A stretch of 64,000 bases of DNA from Bacteroidales bacterium (GTDB lineage: Bacteria; Bacteroidota; Bacteroidia; Bacteroidales; F082). Where the stretch lies: the NCBI GenBank assembly GCA_017632935.1, contig JAGBQJ010000036.1, forward strand, positions 1 to 64,000. The letters are read 5' to 3'. The notes under the pieces are model-generated. The model was given only the letters and a program-made list of their open reading frames with translations. It was not told the origin of the DNA and searched no databases. The position numbers and the translations under genes are program-made. The first letter of the stretch is position 1. Each line of letters begins with the position of its first letter. This document shows, piece after piece, positions 8,490-16,139 of the stretch.

Positions 8490-9626
8490 TCACCCCGCCG
8501 CCCGATGAATGATCTGGTCCCCAAAGCGCAATTTAATCTTATCCAAAGTAGCATATAGTTGTGTCAGTTCAGCATTGTCGTCAAACAAAGCTAGTTGCGG
8601 TGCACCGCTGACCAATTCGCTGAAGCGCACCCCCACGAGCCGTATCATCATCCTTCGGTTGTATAATTTGTCGAAGATGTCGTTGACAGTTTCTCGTAGC
8701 ACGTGGTCGAAGGCGGTATAAGGGATGCGCTGCTGCATGTCGTGTGTGTCGAAGTTGGAGTAGCGGATCTTTACCATCACGCAGCCCGCCAGCTTGCCTT
8801 GCGAGCGCAGGTCGAAGCCGAGGCTCTCCACCATGCGCGCCAGGCATTGCTTGATGGTCGTCACATCGATGGTGTCCTGTTCAAACGTCCTTTCCTTGCT
8901 GATGGACTTCCGCTCTTGGTAAGGGCACACAGGCGTGCTGTCCTGCCCGTTGGCCTTCTTCCAGATGTCGAGGCCGTGCTTGCCCATGGCGCGTTCCATC
9001 GCAAGCGGCGGCAGTCGGCGCAAGGTGCCGATTTTCTCCACGCCCATCGAGCGCAGCAAGGCGTAGGTCTTCTCGCCCACCATCGGGATTTTCTGTACCG
9101 ACAGCGGGTCGAGGAAGCTATTAATATAAGGTGTAGGCACCTCCAACTCGCCGTTGGGTTTGGCTTGACCTGTAGCGATTTTGGATACAGTTTTGTTGAC
9201 TGATAGGCCACACGAAATCGGCAAACCCGACTCCTTGATGATGCGTTGCCGCAGCTCATGCGACCACAACTGACAGTCGTGGAAGCGGTCCATGCCCGTC
9301 AGATCGAGGTAATGCTCGTCGATGGACATTTTCTCATAGACGGGCGCGCGGTCGGCGATGATGTCGGTCACCAAGCGCGAATAGCGGCTGTAGAGTTCCA
9401 TGTCGCCTCGGATAAACACGGCCTGCGAACAGAGTTGCCGCGCCATTCGCATGGGCATGGCCGAGTGTACGCCGAAACGCCGCGCCTCGTAACTGCAAGT
9501 GGAGACCACGCCGCGATCCGACATTCCGCCCACGATGACGGGCTTGCCCTCCAAACAAGGGTTCACTAATCGTTCCACCGACACGAAGAAGGTGTCCAAA
9601 TCCAAGTGCAAAATTGTCCTTTCCAT
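8490..9626 (-). CDS. dinB: DNA polymerase IV, Y family (DinB type)
   Basis: A translesion polymerase of 378 residues. LDLDTFFVSVE (8-18) carries the first catalytic aspartates and the steric residues, and SIDEHYLDL carries the second catalytic Asp-Glu pair. Helix-hairpin-helix, thumb and little-finger domains follow. A C-terminal QLALF motif (in APQLALFDD) is the sliding-clamp binding peptide. The start at 9626 has a strong GGAGGA ribosome site; the upstream extension in the same frame is not family sequence. The gene is divergent from the LexA-like regulator and its upstream region contains the box shared with the dnaE2-like gene, suggesting a DNA damage regulon. Confidence 0.92.
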   Translation of the reverse strand: MERTILHLDLDTFFVSVERLVNPCLEGKPVIVGGMSDRGVVSTCSYEARRFGVHSAMPMRMARQLCSQAVFIRGDMELYSRYSRLVTDIIADRAPVYEKMSIDEHYLDLTGMDRFHDCQLWSHELRQRIIKESGLPISCGLSVNKTVSKIATGQAKPNGELEVPTPYINSFLDPLSVQKIPMVGEKTYALLRSMGVEKIGTLRRLPPLAMERAMGKHGLDIWKKANGQDSTPVCPYQERKSISKERTFEQDTIDVTTIKQCLARMVESLGFDLRSQGKLAGCVMVKIRYSNFDTHDMQQRIPYTAFDHVLRETVNDIFDKLYNRRMMIRLVGVRFSELVSGAPQLALFDDNAELTQLYATLDKIKLRFGDQIIHRAAG

Positions 9627-9678
9627 AAAAATTCCTCCTTTTTTTGCCCAAAATGCTTGCATGTTCCAAAAAAGTTGT

Positions 9679-9686
9679 ATTTTTGA
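9679..9686 (+). promoter_or_regulatory. -7 promoter box (TATTTTTG) for the HTH-S24 regulator gene
   Basis: A perfect TAnnTTTG match 49 bases before the ATG at 9735. Transcription would start near 9693, exactly where the repeated TTTAATCAAA sites begin, so a bound regulator would block its own transcript. Confidence 0.5.
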
Positions 9687-9692
9687 CGAGTT

Positions 9693-9726
9693 TTTAATCA
9701 AATATTTCGCCGTAAATTTAATCAAA
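9693..9726. promoter_or_regulatory. probable operator for the HTH-S24 regulator and dinB
   Basis: Two direct copies of TTTAATCAAA (9693-9702 and 9717-9726) lie 24 bp apart. Bases 9704-9726 are identical to 4644-4666 upstream of the dnaE2-like gene. The position between the divergent regulator gene and dinB is that expected of a shared autoregulated operator. Confidence 0.6.
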
Positions 9727-9734
9727 ATATTAAT

Positions 9735-10544
9735 ATGTACTTCAATTCGAACATAAAATTTTTACGCAAGCACCGTCACCATACTCAAGACGACATCGCT
9801 TTCGCCCTGAACATGAAGCGCTCTACGTTGAGCGGCTACGAAAACGGCGTGTCGGAGCCTAACCTTGAGGCTTTGGTCGCCTTCTCCAAGTATTTCGGCA
9901 TCGCCATCGATACTTTGGTGAAAGTCGACCTGAGCAGCATCAGCCCGAGCCAGCTCTTGCAGCTCGAGCGCGGCTATGACGTGCACCTGAAAGGCAGTAA
10001 CCTTCGCGTGCTGGCCACCACCGTCAACGACGAGAACGACGAGAACATCGAGCTCGTCACCGAGAAGGCCAAGGCGGGCTATGCCACAGGCTTCGCCGAC
10101 CCGGAATACATCAAGGTGCTGCCGACGTTCACCATGCCCTTCCTCTCGCGCGACCGCAAGTACCGTACCTTCCAAATCAGCGGTGACTCGATGCTGCCCA
10201 TCCCTGATGGCTCCTATGTCACGGGCGAGTATGTCGTCGACTGGACCTTCATCCGCAGCGGCCAGCCTTACATCGTGCTCACCCAGGACGACGGCATCGT
10301 CTTCAAGATCGTGGAAAACAAAATCGAGCACGAGAGCAAGCTCACCCTCAGTTCGTTGAATCCGCTCTACCATCCTTATGACCTCCCCGCTGCCGATGTC
10401 AAGGAAGTGTGGAAATTCGTGCATTACATCAGCGCGGAGATGCCCGAGCAGCGCGAAAACCGCTTCCGCGAGGAGGAACTGATGCGCACGGTGCAGGAAC
10501 TCCAGAGAAAAGTGGAGGAGATACAGCTGAAGCTGAATATTTGA
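9735..10544 (+). CDS. LexA-like transcriptional regulator (HTH XRE + S24 autoprotease)
   Basis: A 269-residue regulator. An XRE-type helix-turn-helix occupies about 5-60 (QDDIAFALNMKRSTLSGYENG). An S24 peptidase domain follows, with a candidate self-cleavage bond Ala114-Gly115 (in KAKAGYATG), the nucleophile Ser152 in SGDSMLPIPDG and the general base Lys191 in GIVFKIVEN. The Ser-Lys spacing of 39 is close to the 37 of E. coli LexA. The C-terminus (about 232-267) is a predicted coiled coil, unusual for LexA and perhaps an oligomerisation element. Divergence from dinB and the shared boxes suggest it is the repressor of this set; control by RecA filament is inferred from the family. Confidence 0.85.
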   Translation: MYFNSNIKFLRKHRHHTQDDIAFALNMKRSTLSGYENGVSEPNLEALVAFSKYFGIAIDTLVKVDLSSISPSQLLQLERGYDVHLKGSNLRVLATTVNDENDENIELVTEKAKAGYATGFADPEYIKVLPTFTMPFLSRDRKYRTFQISGDSMLPIPDGSYVTGEYVVDWTFIRSGQPYIVLTQDDGIVFKIVENKIEHESKLTLSSLNPLYHPYDLPAADVKEVWKFVHYISAEMPEQRENRFREEELMRTVQELQRKVEEIQLKLNI

Positions 10545-10552
10545 AAAATGTG

Positions 10553-10560
10553 TATTTTTG
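10553..10560 (+). promoter_or_regulatory. -7 promoter box (TATTTTTG) for mutS2
   Basis: TATTTTTG ends only seven bases before the mutS2 ATG, so the transcript would have almost no leader. The box lies just past the stop of the upstream regulator gene. Confidence 0.45.
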
Positions 10561-10567
10561 CCGCCCA

Positions 10568-12958
10568 ATGATCTACCCAAGCAACTACGAACAAAAAATC
10601 GGCTTCGCCAGTGTCCGCCAGATGCTCTCTGACCACTGCATCAGCCCCATGGGACTGGAGAAAGTGGACAAGATGGCTTTCTCTGCCGACAAAGCCCACA
10701 TCCTCAAGAGCCTGGAACAGACCGAGGAATTCATCGGCCTGTTGCAGACTGGCGTGCCTTTCCCTATGCGCGACTTCCACGACCTGCGCGAGGCCTTCCA
10801 CAACATACAAATCGACGGCACCTGCCTCAGCGTGGAGGACCTATTCGCCCTGAAGCCCTCGCTGAACGTCGTGGAGGCCATCTTGCGCTACGGCCACTCC
10901 GAGAGCGCCGACGCCACGCCACGCATCAAGGCACTGATTGAGGACATCTTCATCGAACGCAGCATCTTCACCGAGGTGAACCGTCTTGTCGACGACAAAG
11001 GGGAGATTCCCGACAACGCCTCCACCGAGTTGCTTGAGATCCGGCAGAGCATCCGCCGCAAGCAAGGCGGCATCGAGAAACGCATCCGACAGATCATGGG
11101 TGACGCCAAGACTGCAGGTTGGGTCGACCAGAAAGCGGAACTCACCGTGCGCGACGGCCGCCTGGTCATCCCCGTGAAGGCAGGCGACAAACGCGCCATC
11201 CGAGGCTTCATCCATGACGAGTCGGCCACGGGACAGACCGTCTACATCGAGCCGGCCGAGATCTTCGACACCTCCAACGAAATCAAGGAGTTGGAGTATG
11301 CCGAACGTCGCGAGATCCACCGCATTTTGATGGCGTTCACACGGCTGCTGAGGCCTTATCTCTCCGAACTGCGTAGGGCATGGAACCTTTTGGGCGAGCT
11401 CGACTTCATTCGCGCCAAGGCCTTGCTGGCCAACGACATCGGCGGCGTGAAGCCCGAAATCCTCGACCAGCCTTATGTCAACTGGCAACAAGCCCGCCAT
11501 CCGCTGTTGGAGCAGAAACTCAAGGCCCAAGGCAAGCAAGTCGTTCCCTTGGACTTGCAACTCAATGAAAATGAGCGCATCCTTGTCATCAGTGGACCCA
11601 ACGCGGGCGGAAAATCCGTTTGCCTGAAGACTGCCGGACTGCTGCAATATATGTTGCAATGCGGCCTCATGCCGCCCATGCGCGTCGACTCGCAGTGCGG
11701 CTTGTTTGAAAGCCTCTTCATCGACATCGGTGACGAGCAGTCGATTTTGGACGATTTGTCGACCTACAGCTCACACCTTATTAATATGAAGGCGCTGCTG
11801 GAGCAGGCCAACGAACACACATTGTTCCTCATCGACGAGTTCGGCACAGGCACGGAGCCGCAGCTGGGCGGTGCCATTGCCGAGGCCATTTTGCTGGAAC
11901 TCAACAAGAAACAAGCTTTCGGCATGGTCACCACGCACTATGCCAATTTGAAGCTCTTGGCCGACAACCACGAGGGCATCGTCAACGGCGCGATGTTGTT
12001 CGACACTAAGTTCATGCAGCCCATGTACATCATGATGACGGGCAAGCCTGGCTCGTCGTTTGCCTTCGAGATTGCCAAGAAGATAGGTTTCCCGAGGCAG
12101 ATCTTGGACGATGCCGCCAACATCACCGGCGACCAGCACCTCAAGTTCGAGAAGCAGCTGCAGCAACTCGAAGTCGACAAGAAAGCCATCCGCAAGAAGG
12201 AACAAGACCTGCGCATCGCCGATCAATTGCTGACCGAGGTGGTGGAGAAATACAAAGGTCTGCTCGCCGAACTTGAAAGCAAGAAAAAACAATACCTCCG
12301 TGATGCCGCCGCCGAGGCGCAGGAGCTGATACAGAAGGCCAACAGCCAGATTGAGCGCACCATCAAGGAGATTAAGGAGGCGCAGGCGGAGAAGACCAAG
12401 ACCAAGGAAATTCGCCAAAACCTGGAGAAGACCAAAGAGGAGATTGCGCAGAAAGCCAAGGAAGTGGCCGAAGCCAAGAAAAAGGAAGAGGCCGAGGTGG
12501 TGCTCAAGGTGGGCGACACCGTCTGCATCGAGGAGATGCAGGTGGTGGGCGAGATCCTCGCCATCAGCGACACCGACGCCACCATCTTGTTTGACAGCAT
12601 CCGACTGCGCACTAGCCCCGACAAGCTCCGCAAGGTGAGCCGCGCCGAGGCCCGCAAGACGCAACGCCGTTGGCAGAACGGCATCGCCGAAGACCTCAGC
12701 GAGAAGGCTGAGCACTTCGAGCTGACCCTCGACGTGCGCGGCAAGCGTGCCGAAGAAGCCTTGGACATCGTGGACAAATACCTTGACGAAGCCAAACTCT
12801 TGAGCATTAAGGAAGTGAGCATCCTGCACGGCAAGGGCAACGGCATCCTGCGCAAGCTCATCCGCGAGAAGCTCAGCCACATCCATGAGGTGGAACATTT
12901 CTGCGATGCCTCGTTGGAGACGGGCGGAACGGGGATTACTCGGGTATACTTTAAGTAA
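10568..12958 (+). CDS. mutS2: endonuclease MutS2
   Basis: A MutS-family ATPase without the mismatch-binding domain I, of 796 residues. In other bacteria MutS2 acts on recombination intermediates and on stalled or collided ribosomes. Walker A is SGPNAGGKS and Walker B is FLIDEFGTGTEP. A long Lys/Glu-rich coiled coil follows (roughly 520-640), and a C-terminal Smr domain has LDVRGKRAEEA and HGKGNGILR. The start at 10568 gives the canonical MIYPSNYEQKIGF opening; a longer reading frame reaches back into the preceding gene and is rejected. Confidence 0.93.
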   Translation: MIYPSNYEQKIGFASVRQMLSDHCISPMGLEKVDKMAFSADKAHILKSLEQTEEFIGLLQTGVPFPMRDFHDLREAFHNIQIDGTCLSVEDLFALKPSLNVVEAILRYGHSESADATPRIKALIEDIFIERSIFTEVNRLVDDKGEIPDNASTELLEIRQSIRRKQGGIEKRIRQIMGDAKTAGWVDQKAELTVRDGRLVIPVKAGDKRAIRGFIHDESATGQTVYIEPAEIFDTSNEIKELEYAERREIHRILMAFTRLLRPYLSELRRAWNLLGELDFIRAKALLANDIGGVKPEILDQPYVNWQQARHPLLEQKLKAQGKQVVPLDLQLNENERILVISGPNAGGKSVCLKTAGLLQYMLQCGLMPPMRVDSQCGLFESLFIDIGDEQSILDDLSTYSSHLINMKALLEQANEHTLFLIDEFGTGTEPQLGGAIAEAILLELNKKQAFGMVTTHYANLKLLADNHEGIVNGAMLFDTKFMQPMYIMMTGKPGSSFAFEIAKKIGFPRQILDDAANITGDQHLKFEKQLQQLEVDKKAIRKKEQDLRIADQLLTEVVEKYKGLLAELESKKKQYLRDAAAEAQELIQKANSQIERTIKEIKEAQAEKTKTKEIRQNLEKTKEEIAQKAKEVAEAKKKEEAEVVLKVGDTVCIEEMQVVGEILAISDTDATILFDSIRLRTSPDKLRKVSRAEARKTQRRWQNGIAEDLSEKAEHFELTLDVRGKRAEEALDIVDKYLDEAKLLSIKEVSILHGKGNGILRKLIREKLSHIHEVEHFCDASLETGGTGITRVYFK

Positions 12959-12988
12959 TTGAAATTCCCTTTGGGATCCCTTTCAATT

Positions 12989-13606
12989 TCACTGTTTATT
13001 CATCAAATCAGCAATTTCAGCATTCTGTTGTTCGATGTAGTCCAAGACCTCGTCGCGGCCGGTCTTTTTCTCCGCCGAGGTAATGAAGATGGGCGGCAGC
13101 TCCTCCCATTCCTCCAACAGCTTGGCCTTGAAAGCCGCCACGTTCCTGTCCAATTCGGCCTTCGAGACCTTGTCGGCCTTGGTGAAGACGATGCAGAAAG
13201 GCACTTGGTTTTCGCCTAACCAGCTCACGAAGCCCAGGTCGTTGTTTTGCGGCTCGATGCGCGAGTCGACGAGCACGAAGGTCGTCACCAGGTTGCGGCG
13301 GCGGGTGATGTAGTTGTTGATCATCACGCGCCACTGCTCGCGGGTCTTCTTCGAGTGCTGCGCATAGCCATAGCCTGGCAGGTCGACGAGATACCACGCG
13401 TCGTTGACGATGAAATGGTTGATGGCCACCGTCTTGCCCGGCACCGACGAGGTCTTGGCCAGTCCGCGGCGCTGCACCAGCATGTTGATCAGCGATGACT
13501 TGCCCACGTTGGAGCGGCCGATGAAGGCATATTCGGGGATGTTGTCGTTAGGCAAGAACTCGAAGCGAGTGTTGCTCATCAGGAATTCGGCTTTTTTGAT
13601 GTCCAT
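12989..13606 (-). CDS. engB: ribosome biogenesis GTPase EngB/YsxC
   Basis: A 205-residue TrmE-Era-EngA-EngB family GTPase for late 50S assembly. G1 is GRSNVGKS (30-37), G3 is DLPGYGY and G4 is TKADK. It is convergent with mutS2, separated by 30 bases with an imperfect GAAATTCCCTTTGGG hairpin. Its promoter (13625-13632) abuts a copy of the structured repeat described at 13654. Confidence 0.93.
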   Translation of the reverse strand: MDIKKAEFLMSNTRFEFLPNDNIPEYAFIGRSNVGKSSLINMLVQRRGLAKTSSVPGKTVAINHFIVNDAWYLVDLPGYGYAQHSKKTREQWRVMINNYITRRRNLVTTFVLVDSRIEPQNNDLGFVSWLGENQVPFCIVFTKADKVSKAELDRNVAAFKAKLLEEWEELPPIFITSAEKKTGRDEVLDYIEQQNAEIADLMNKQ

Positions 13607-13624
13607 GGCTTCATGATTTTACTG

Positions 13625-13632
13625 CAAAAGTA
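13625..13632 (-). promoter_or_regulatory. -7 promoter box for engB (TACTTTTG on the minus strand)
   Basis: CAAAAGTA on the plus strand lies 19 bases upstream of the engB start. The sequence from here into the repeat resembles that in front of the GIY-YIG gene (14368-14396). Confidence 0.5.
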
Positions 13633-13653
13633 ATAAAAAAAACAATATGAAGG

Positions 13654-13790
13654 TTCCCGCCTGTCGGCGGGAATGGAGCCCGTCCCATAATCATAAACCG
13701 CGGCGGCTTGTGGATCTTACTATGCGTAGGCTCTTGCTGCCGCCGCTTTTTAAACATGACGCACTCTCCATTCCCGCGCAGCGGGAATCG
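13654..13790. repeat. structured palindromic repeat, copy 1
   Basis: About 137 bp with three hairpins. The first is CCCGCC...GGCGGG at 13656-13670. A central hairpin has arms GCGGCGGC and GCCGCCGC around a conserved loop (GGATCTTACTATGCGTAGGC). A terminal TTCCCGC...GCGGGAA follows. Short flanks AATGGAG (13671-13677) and CTCCATT (13766-13772) are inverted, giving the unit terminal inverted repeats. The first 95 bases are 94/95 identical to copy 2. Confidence 0.8.
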
Positions 13791-13810
13791 TTGCGTCGTT
13801 TGTATTGCGT

Positions 13811-13947
13811 TTCCCGCCTGTCGGCGGGAATGGAGCCCGTCCCATAATCATGAACCGCGGCGGCTTGTGGATCTTACTATGCGTAGGCTCTTGCTGCCGC
13901 CGCTTATAACATAATACATGGGGGCTCCATTCCCCGCAGGGGAATCG
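13811..13947. repeat. structured palindromic repeat, copy 2
   Basis: Same architecture and orientation as copy 1, with one difference in the first 95 bases. The terminal hairpin differs (CCCCGCAGGGG rather than CCCGCGCAGCGGG), a change that keeps pairing. It lies 20 bases after copy 1. Confidence 0.8.
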
Positions 13948-13966
13948 TTGCAGAGGGCATGCTTCA

Positions 13967-13981
13967 TCCCGCGCAGCGGGA
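13967..13981. terminator. GC-rich hairpin after the GIY-YIG gene
   Basis: TCCCGCGCAGCGGGA ends four bases before the GIY-YIG stop codon. It matches the terminal hairpin of the repeat family and could end that transcript, although no clear U-tract follows on the minus strand. Confidence 0.4.
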
Positions 13982-13984
13982 AGT

Positions 13985-14347
13985 TCATCGTTTGTCGCCT
14001 AGAAGTTCGTCAAAGACTCGTTTTACTCTTTCACTCCATAGTGTCTTGTCGAAAATGAATCCCTTCTCTGTCACGAGTTCTTTCCATTCGGGGTTCATGC
14101 CCTCAATTAACTCAATCTTTGCTGCTCGGGTCATGTGCTTTATCCTGTTTTCCTCGTCTATAGCAGATTGATACCTGGTGAACTCTTTGTAATAGACGCA
14201 GTATTCACAATTATACTTGTCAGTAAAAGAACCTTTGTACTTATGGCTTTTGTGTTCGCTTACTCTGCGGACCAAATCGTTGGTGCAACCTGTATATAAG
14301 GTGGTGTGCCGCTTGTTTGTCATTATATAGGTGTATGCGAACTTCAT
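13985..14347 (-). CDS. GIY-YIG nuclease family protein
   Basis: A 120-residue single-domain GIY-YIG nuclease of the UPF0213/URI type. YTYIMTNKRHTTLYTGCTNDL carries the Y-x-Y...Y-T-G core (the GIY half is YTYIM, the YIG half is YTG). The catalytic Arg follows in DLVRRVSEHK and Glu in IDEENRIKHM. The start at 14347 is chosen because the domain begins there; the longer open frame upstream reads through the repeats. The gene sits between copies 2 and 3 of the structured repeat and has its own promoter box. Its role is unknown; the pairing with repeats suggests a part in their spread, which is speculative. Confidence 0.82.
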   Translation of the reverse strand: MKFAYTYIMTNKRHTTLYTGCTNDLVRRVSEHKSHKYKGSFTDKYNCEYCVYYKEFTRYQSAIDEENRIKHMTRAAKIELIEGMNPEWKELVTEKGFIFDKTLWSERVKRVFDELLGDKR

Positions 14348-14367
14348 CGGAGGTTTCTTTTTGGCGA

Positions 14368-14375
14368 CAAAGGTA
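14368..14375 (-). promoter_or_regulatory. -7 promoter box for the GIY-YIG gene (TACCTTTG on the minus strand)
   Basis: CAAAGGTA on the plus strand lies 21 bases upstream of the GIY-YIG start and directly borders repeat copy 3. Confidence 0.5.
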
Positions 14376-14396
14376 ATAAAAATACAATACGGAGTT

Positions 14397-14532
14397 ACCC
14401 GCCTGCCGGCGGGAATGGAGAGTGCCATTTTTAATATTCTGCGGCGGCTAGTGGGTCTTACTATACGTAGGCTCTTATTGCCGCCGCAGTATATATAGTA
14501 AGGTGGGCTGCTCCATTCCCCGCAGGGGAATC
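14397..14532. repeat. structured palindromic repeat, copy 3
   Basis: A diverged copy. The central hairpin has arms CTGCGGCGGC and GCCGCCGCAG around a loop closely related to that of copies 1 and 2 (GGGTCTTACTATACGTAGGC). It keeps the AATGGAG/CTCCATT flanks and a terminal CCCCGCAGGGG hairpin. Loop conservation together with retained stem pairing suggests selection on the structure or a common mobile origin. Confidence 0.75.
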
Positions 14533-14536
14533 TCAG

Positions 14537-14610
14537 GCCGCCGCTATTATAATTATGACGCACTCTCCATTGACTTCGTCGAATCTTCGATTTCCCGCTG
14601 CGCGGGAATC
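14537..14610. repeat. truncated repeat, copy 4 (tail only)
   Basis: GCCGCCGCTATTATAATTAT, ATGACGCACTCTCCATT and a final TTTCCCGCTGCGCGGGAATCG match the last third of copy 1, with about 19 foreign bases between the CTCCATT flank and the terminal hairpin. The rest of 14611-14700 holds no gene. Confidence 0.6.
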
Positions 14611-14710
14611 GTCCCTCCAATCCCGTAGTTCCCACCTAATTAACAGCCTTTCAACAGGAAATGAACAAAGTTATTAACAATTCCTGTTGAAAACTATTTG
14701 TAAGATTTTG

Positions 14711-14750
14711 TGTAGGAAAGTGTCAAGAAATGGGAGAAAGTGTATATCTT
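14711..14750 (+). promoter_or_regulatory. MraZ operator, 10-bp direct repeats
   Basis: TGTAGGAAAG, TGTCAAGAAA, TGGGAGAAAG and TGTATATCTT follow one another with a strict 10-bp period. This matches the architecture of MraZ boxes, which are short TG-rich repeats one helical turn apart in front of mraZ. The last unit overlaps the -7 box. Confidence 0.55.
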
Positions 14751-14752
14751 TG
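14745..14752 (+). promoter_or_regulatory. -7 promoter box (TATCTTTG) of the dcw cluster
   Basis: A TAnnTTTG match 26 bases before the mraZ start and directly after the repeated MraZ boxes. It is the only clear promoter seen for the division and cell wall cluster. Confidence 0.55.
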
Positions 14753-14778
14753 CAGCTGAAAAACGATGACAGAAGAAA

Positions 14779-15228
14779 ATGAGTTACTTGGTAGGACATT
14801 ATAACTGCAAATTGGATTCGAAGGGCCGTCTTTTGGTGCCCAGCGAATTCAAGGAACAGTTGGGTGAACAGGTGGAAGAGGGCTTCGTCCTCCGTCCCGG
14901 GCTTCACGCCACCTGCCTCGAGCTCTACACGAGGAAAGACTGGGACGAGGTGCAGGACCAGCTGCGGGCCGCTTTCAGCCAGTTCAAGGCGAAACAAGAG
15001 GCGGTGCTCCGCAAATACAACGCCGGCGCACGCTTTGTAAGGCTCGACGGCAGCGGCCGACTGCAGATCCCCAAGGACCTGATCGAAAAAGGGTCGCTCG
15101 TGAAAGACCTGGTCATCACCTCGGTCACCACGAAGATGGAAATCTGGGACAAGAGCCTCTACGAACAGTCCATCGACGAGCTTGACGACGAGGAGTTCTT
15201 CAACCTGCTGGGCGAAAACATCAAATAG
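14779..15228 (+). CDS. mraZ: transcriptional regulator MraZ
   Basis: A 149-residue protein with two AbrB-like SpoVT/MraZ half domains. The first has GHYNCKLDSKGRLLVPSEFK (7-26), the second ARFVRLDGSGRLQIPKDL (about 84-102). MraZ forms a ring that binds the repeats in front of its own gene and tunes dcw transcription. It is the first gene of the cluster; its stop overlaps the ribosome site of rsmH (AGGAGG). Confidence 0.95.
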   Translation: MSYLVGHYNCKLDSKGRLLVPSEFKEQLGEQVEEGFVLRPGLHATCLELYTRKDWDEVQDQLRAAFSQFKAKQEAVLRKYNAGARFVRLDGSGRLQIPKDLIEKGSLVKDLVITSVTTKMEIWDKSLYEQSIDELDDEEFFNLLGENIK

Positions 15229-15238
15229 GAGGACGGAA

Positions 15239-16135
15239 ATGTATCACAATCCGGTCATGCTGAAAGAATGCCTCGGGGGACTGAACATCAACCCCGAAGG
15301 CATCTACGCCGACGTTACCTTTGGCGGTGGCGGCCACTCGCGAGCCATACTCGAAAGGCTCACGACAGGCCACCTCTATGCTTTCGACCAGGACGAGGAT
15401 GCCGAAGCCAACGCCTTCGACGACGAGCGCTTCACCTTCATCCCCCAAAACTTCAAGTACTTCAAGAACTTCATCCAGCTCTATAACGGCGGACGGCAGA
15501 TCGACGGCATCATCGCCGACTTAGGCGTCTCGTCGCACCAGTTCGACACGCCCGAGAAGGGTTTCTCGACCCGCTTCGACGGTCCCTTAGACATGCGCAT
15601 GAGCCAGATGACGCCCAACGACGCGGCCACGGTGGTCAACACCTACGACCACACCGACTTGACGCGCATCCTGCGCCTCTACGGCGAGATGCCACAGGCC
15701 CACCTCATCGCCTCCGATATCATCTTGGCCCGCGAGGCCGAGCCCATCGAGACCACCGAGCAGCTGAAGGCCGCCGTGCAACGCCGTCTGCCCCGTGGCA
15801 AGGAGAACAAGGTGCTGGCGCAGCTCTTCCAATCCCTGCGCATCGAGGTCAATCAGGAACTCGAAGCCCTCAGCGCCTTCCTCACGCAGTGCCCCGAGGT
15901 GTTGAAGCCGGGTGGCCGCCTTGTGGTGATGTCGTACCATTCGCTGGAAGACCGTCTCGTGAAGAATTTCATGAAGACCGGCAACGCCGAGGGCAAGGAG
16001 GAGAAGGATTTCTACGGCAACTTATTGACACCTTATACGATAATCACGCGCAAGCCCATCGTCCCCACCGACGAGGAGACGGACGGCAACCCCAGGGCTC
16101 GTAGCGCTAAACTCAGGATTGCAGAAAGGAAATAA
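15239..16135 (+). CDS. rsmH: 16S rRNA (cytosine(1402)-N(4))-methyltransferase
   Basis: A 298-residue SAM-dependent methyltransferase that modifies C1402 in the ribosomal P site. The opening YHNPVMLKECL is canonical, VTFGGGGHSRAIL (about 25-37) is the SAM-binding motif, and GFSTRFDGPLDMRM and SYHSLEDRLVKNF are family hallmarks. The start at 15239 has AGGAGG just upstream, within the mraZ stop region; an upstream in-frame ATG lies inside mraZ. Confidence 0.95.
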   Translation: MYHNPVMLKECLGGLNINPEGIYADVTFGGGGHSRAILERLTTGHLYAFDQDEDAEANAFDDERFTFIPQNFKYFKNFIQLYNGGRQIDGIIADLGVSSHQFDTPEKGFSTRFDGPLDMRMSQMTPNDAATVVNTYDHTDLTRILRLYGEMPQAHLIASDIILAREAEPIETTEQLKAAVQRRLPRGKENKVLAQLFQSLRIEVNQELEALSAFLTQCPEVLKPGGRLVVMSYHSLEDRLVKNFMKTGNAEGKEEKDFYGNLLTPYTIITRKPIVPTDEETDGNPRARSAKLRIAERK

Positions 16136-16139
16136 AGGC

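Noticed and set aside
8393-8554. Small minus-strand frame behind dinB as a possible frameshifted dinB end
   Set aside because: The dinB frame ends at the usual place after its clamp-binding motif, and the extra peptide shows no family similarity.
13656-13980. CRISPR array
   Set aside because: The repeats are long, few, palindrome rich and separated by related rather than unique spacers; no cas genes are present.
14348-14635. N-terminal extension of the GIY-YIG protein in the same open frame
   Set aside because: The extension reads through repeat copies 3 and 4 and has no domain; the promoter box at 14368 lies inside it.
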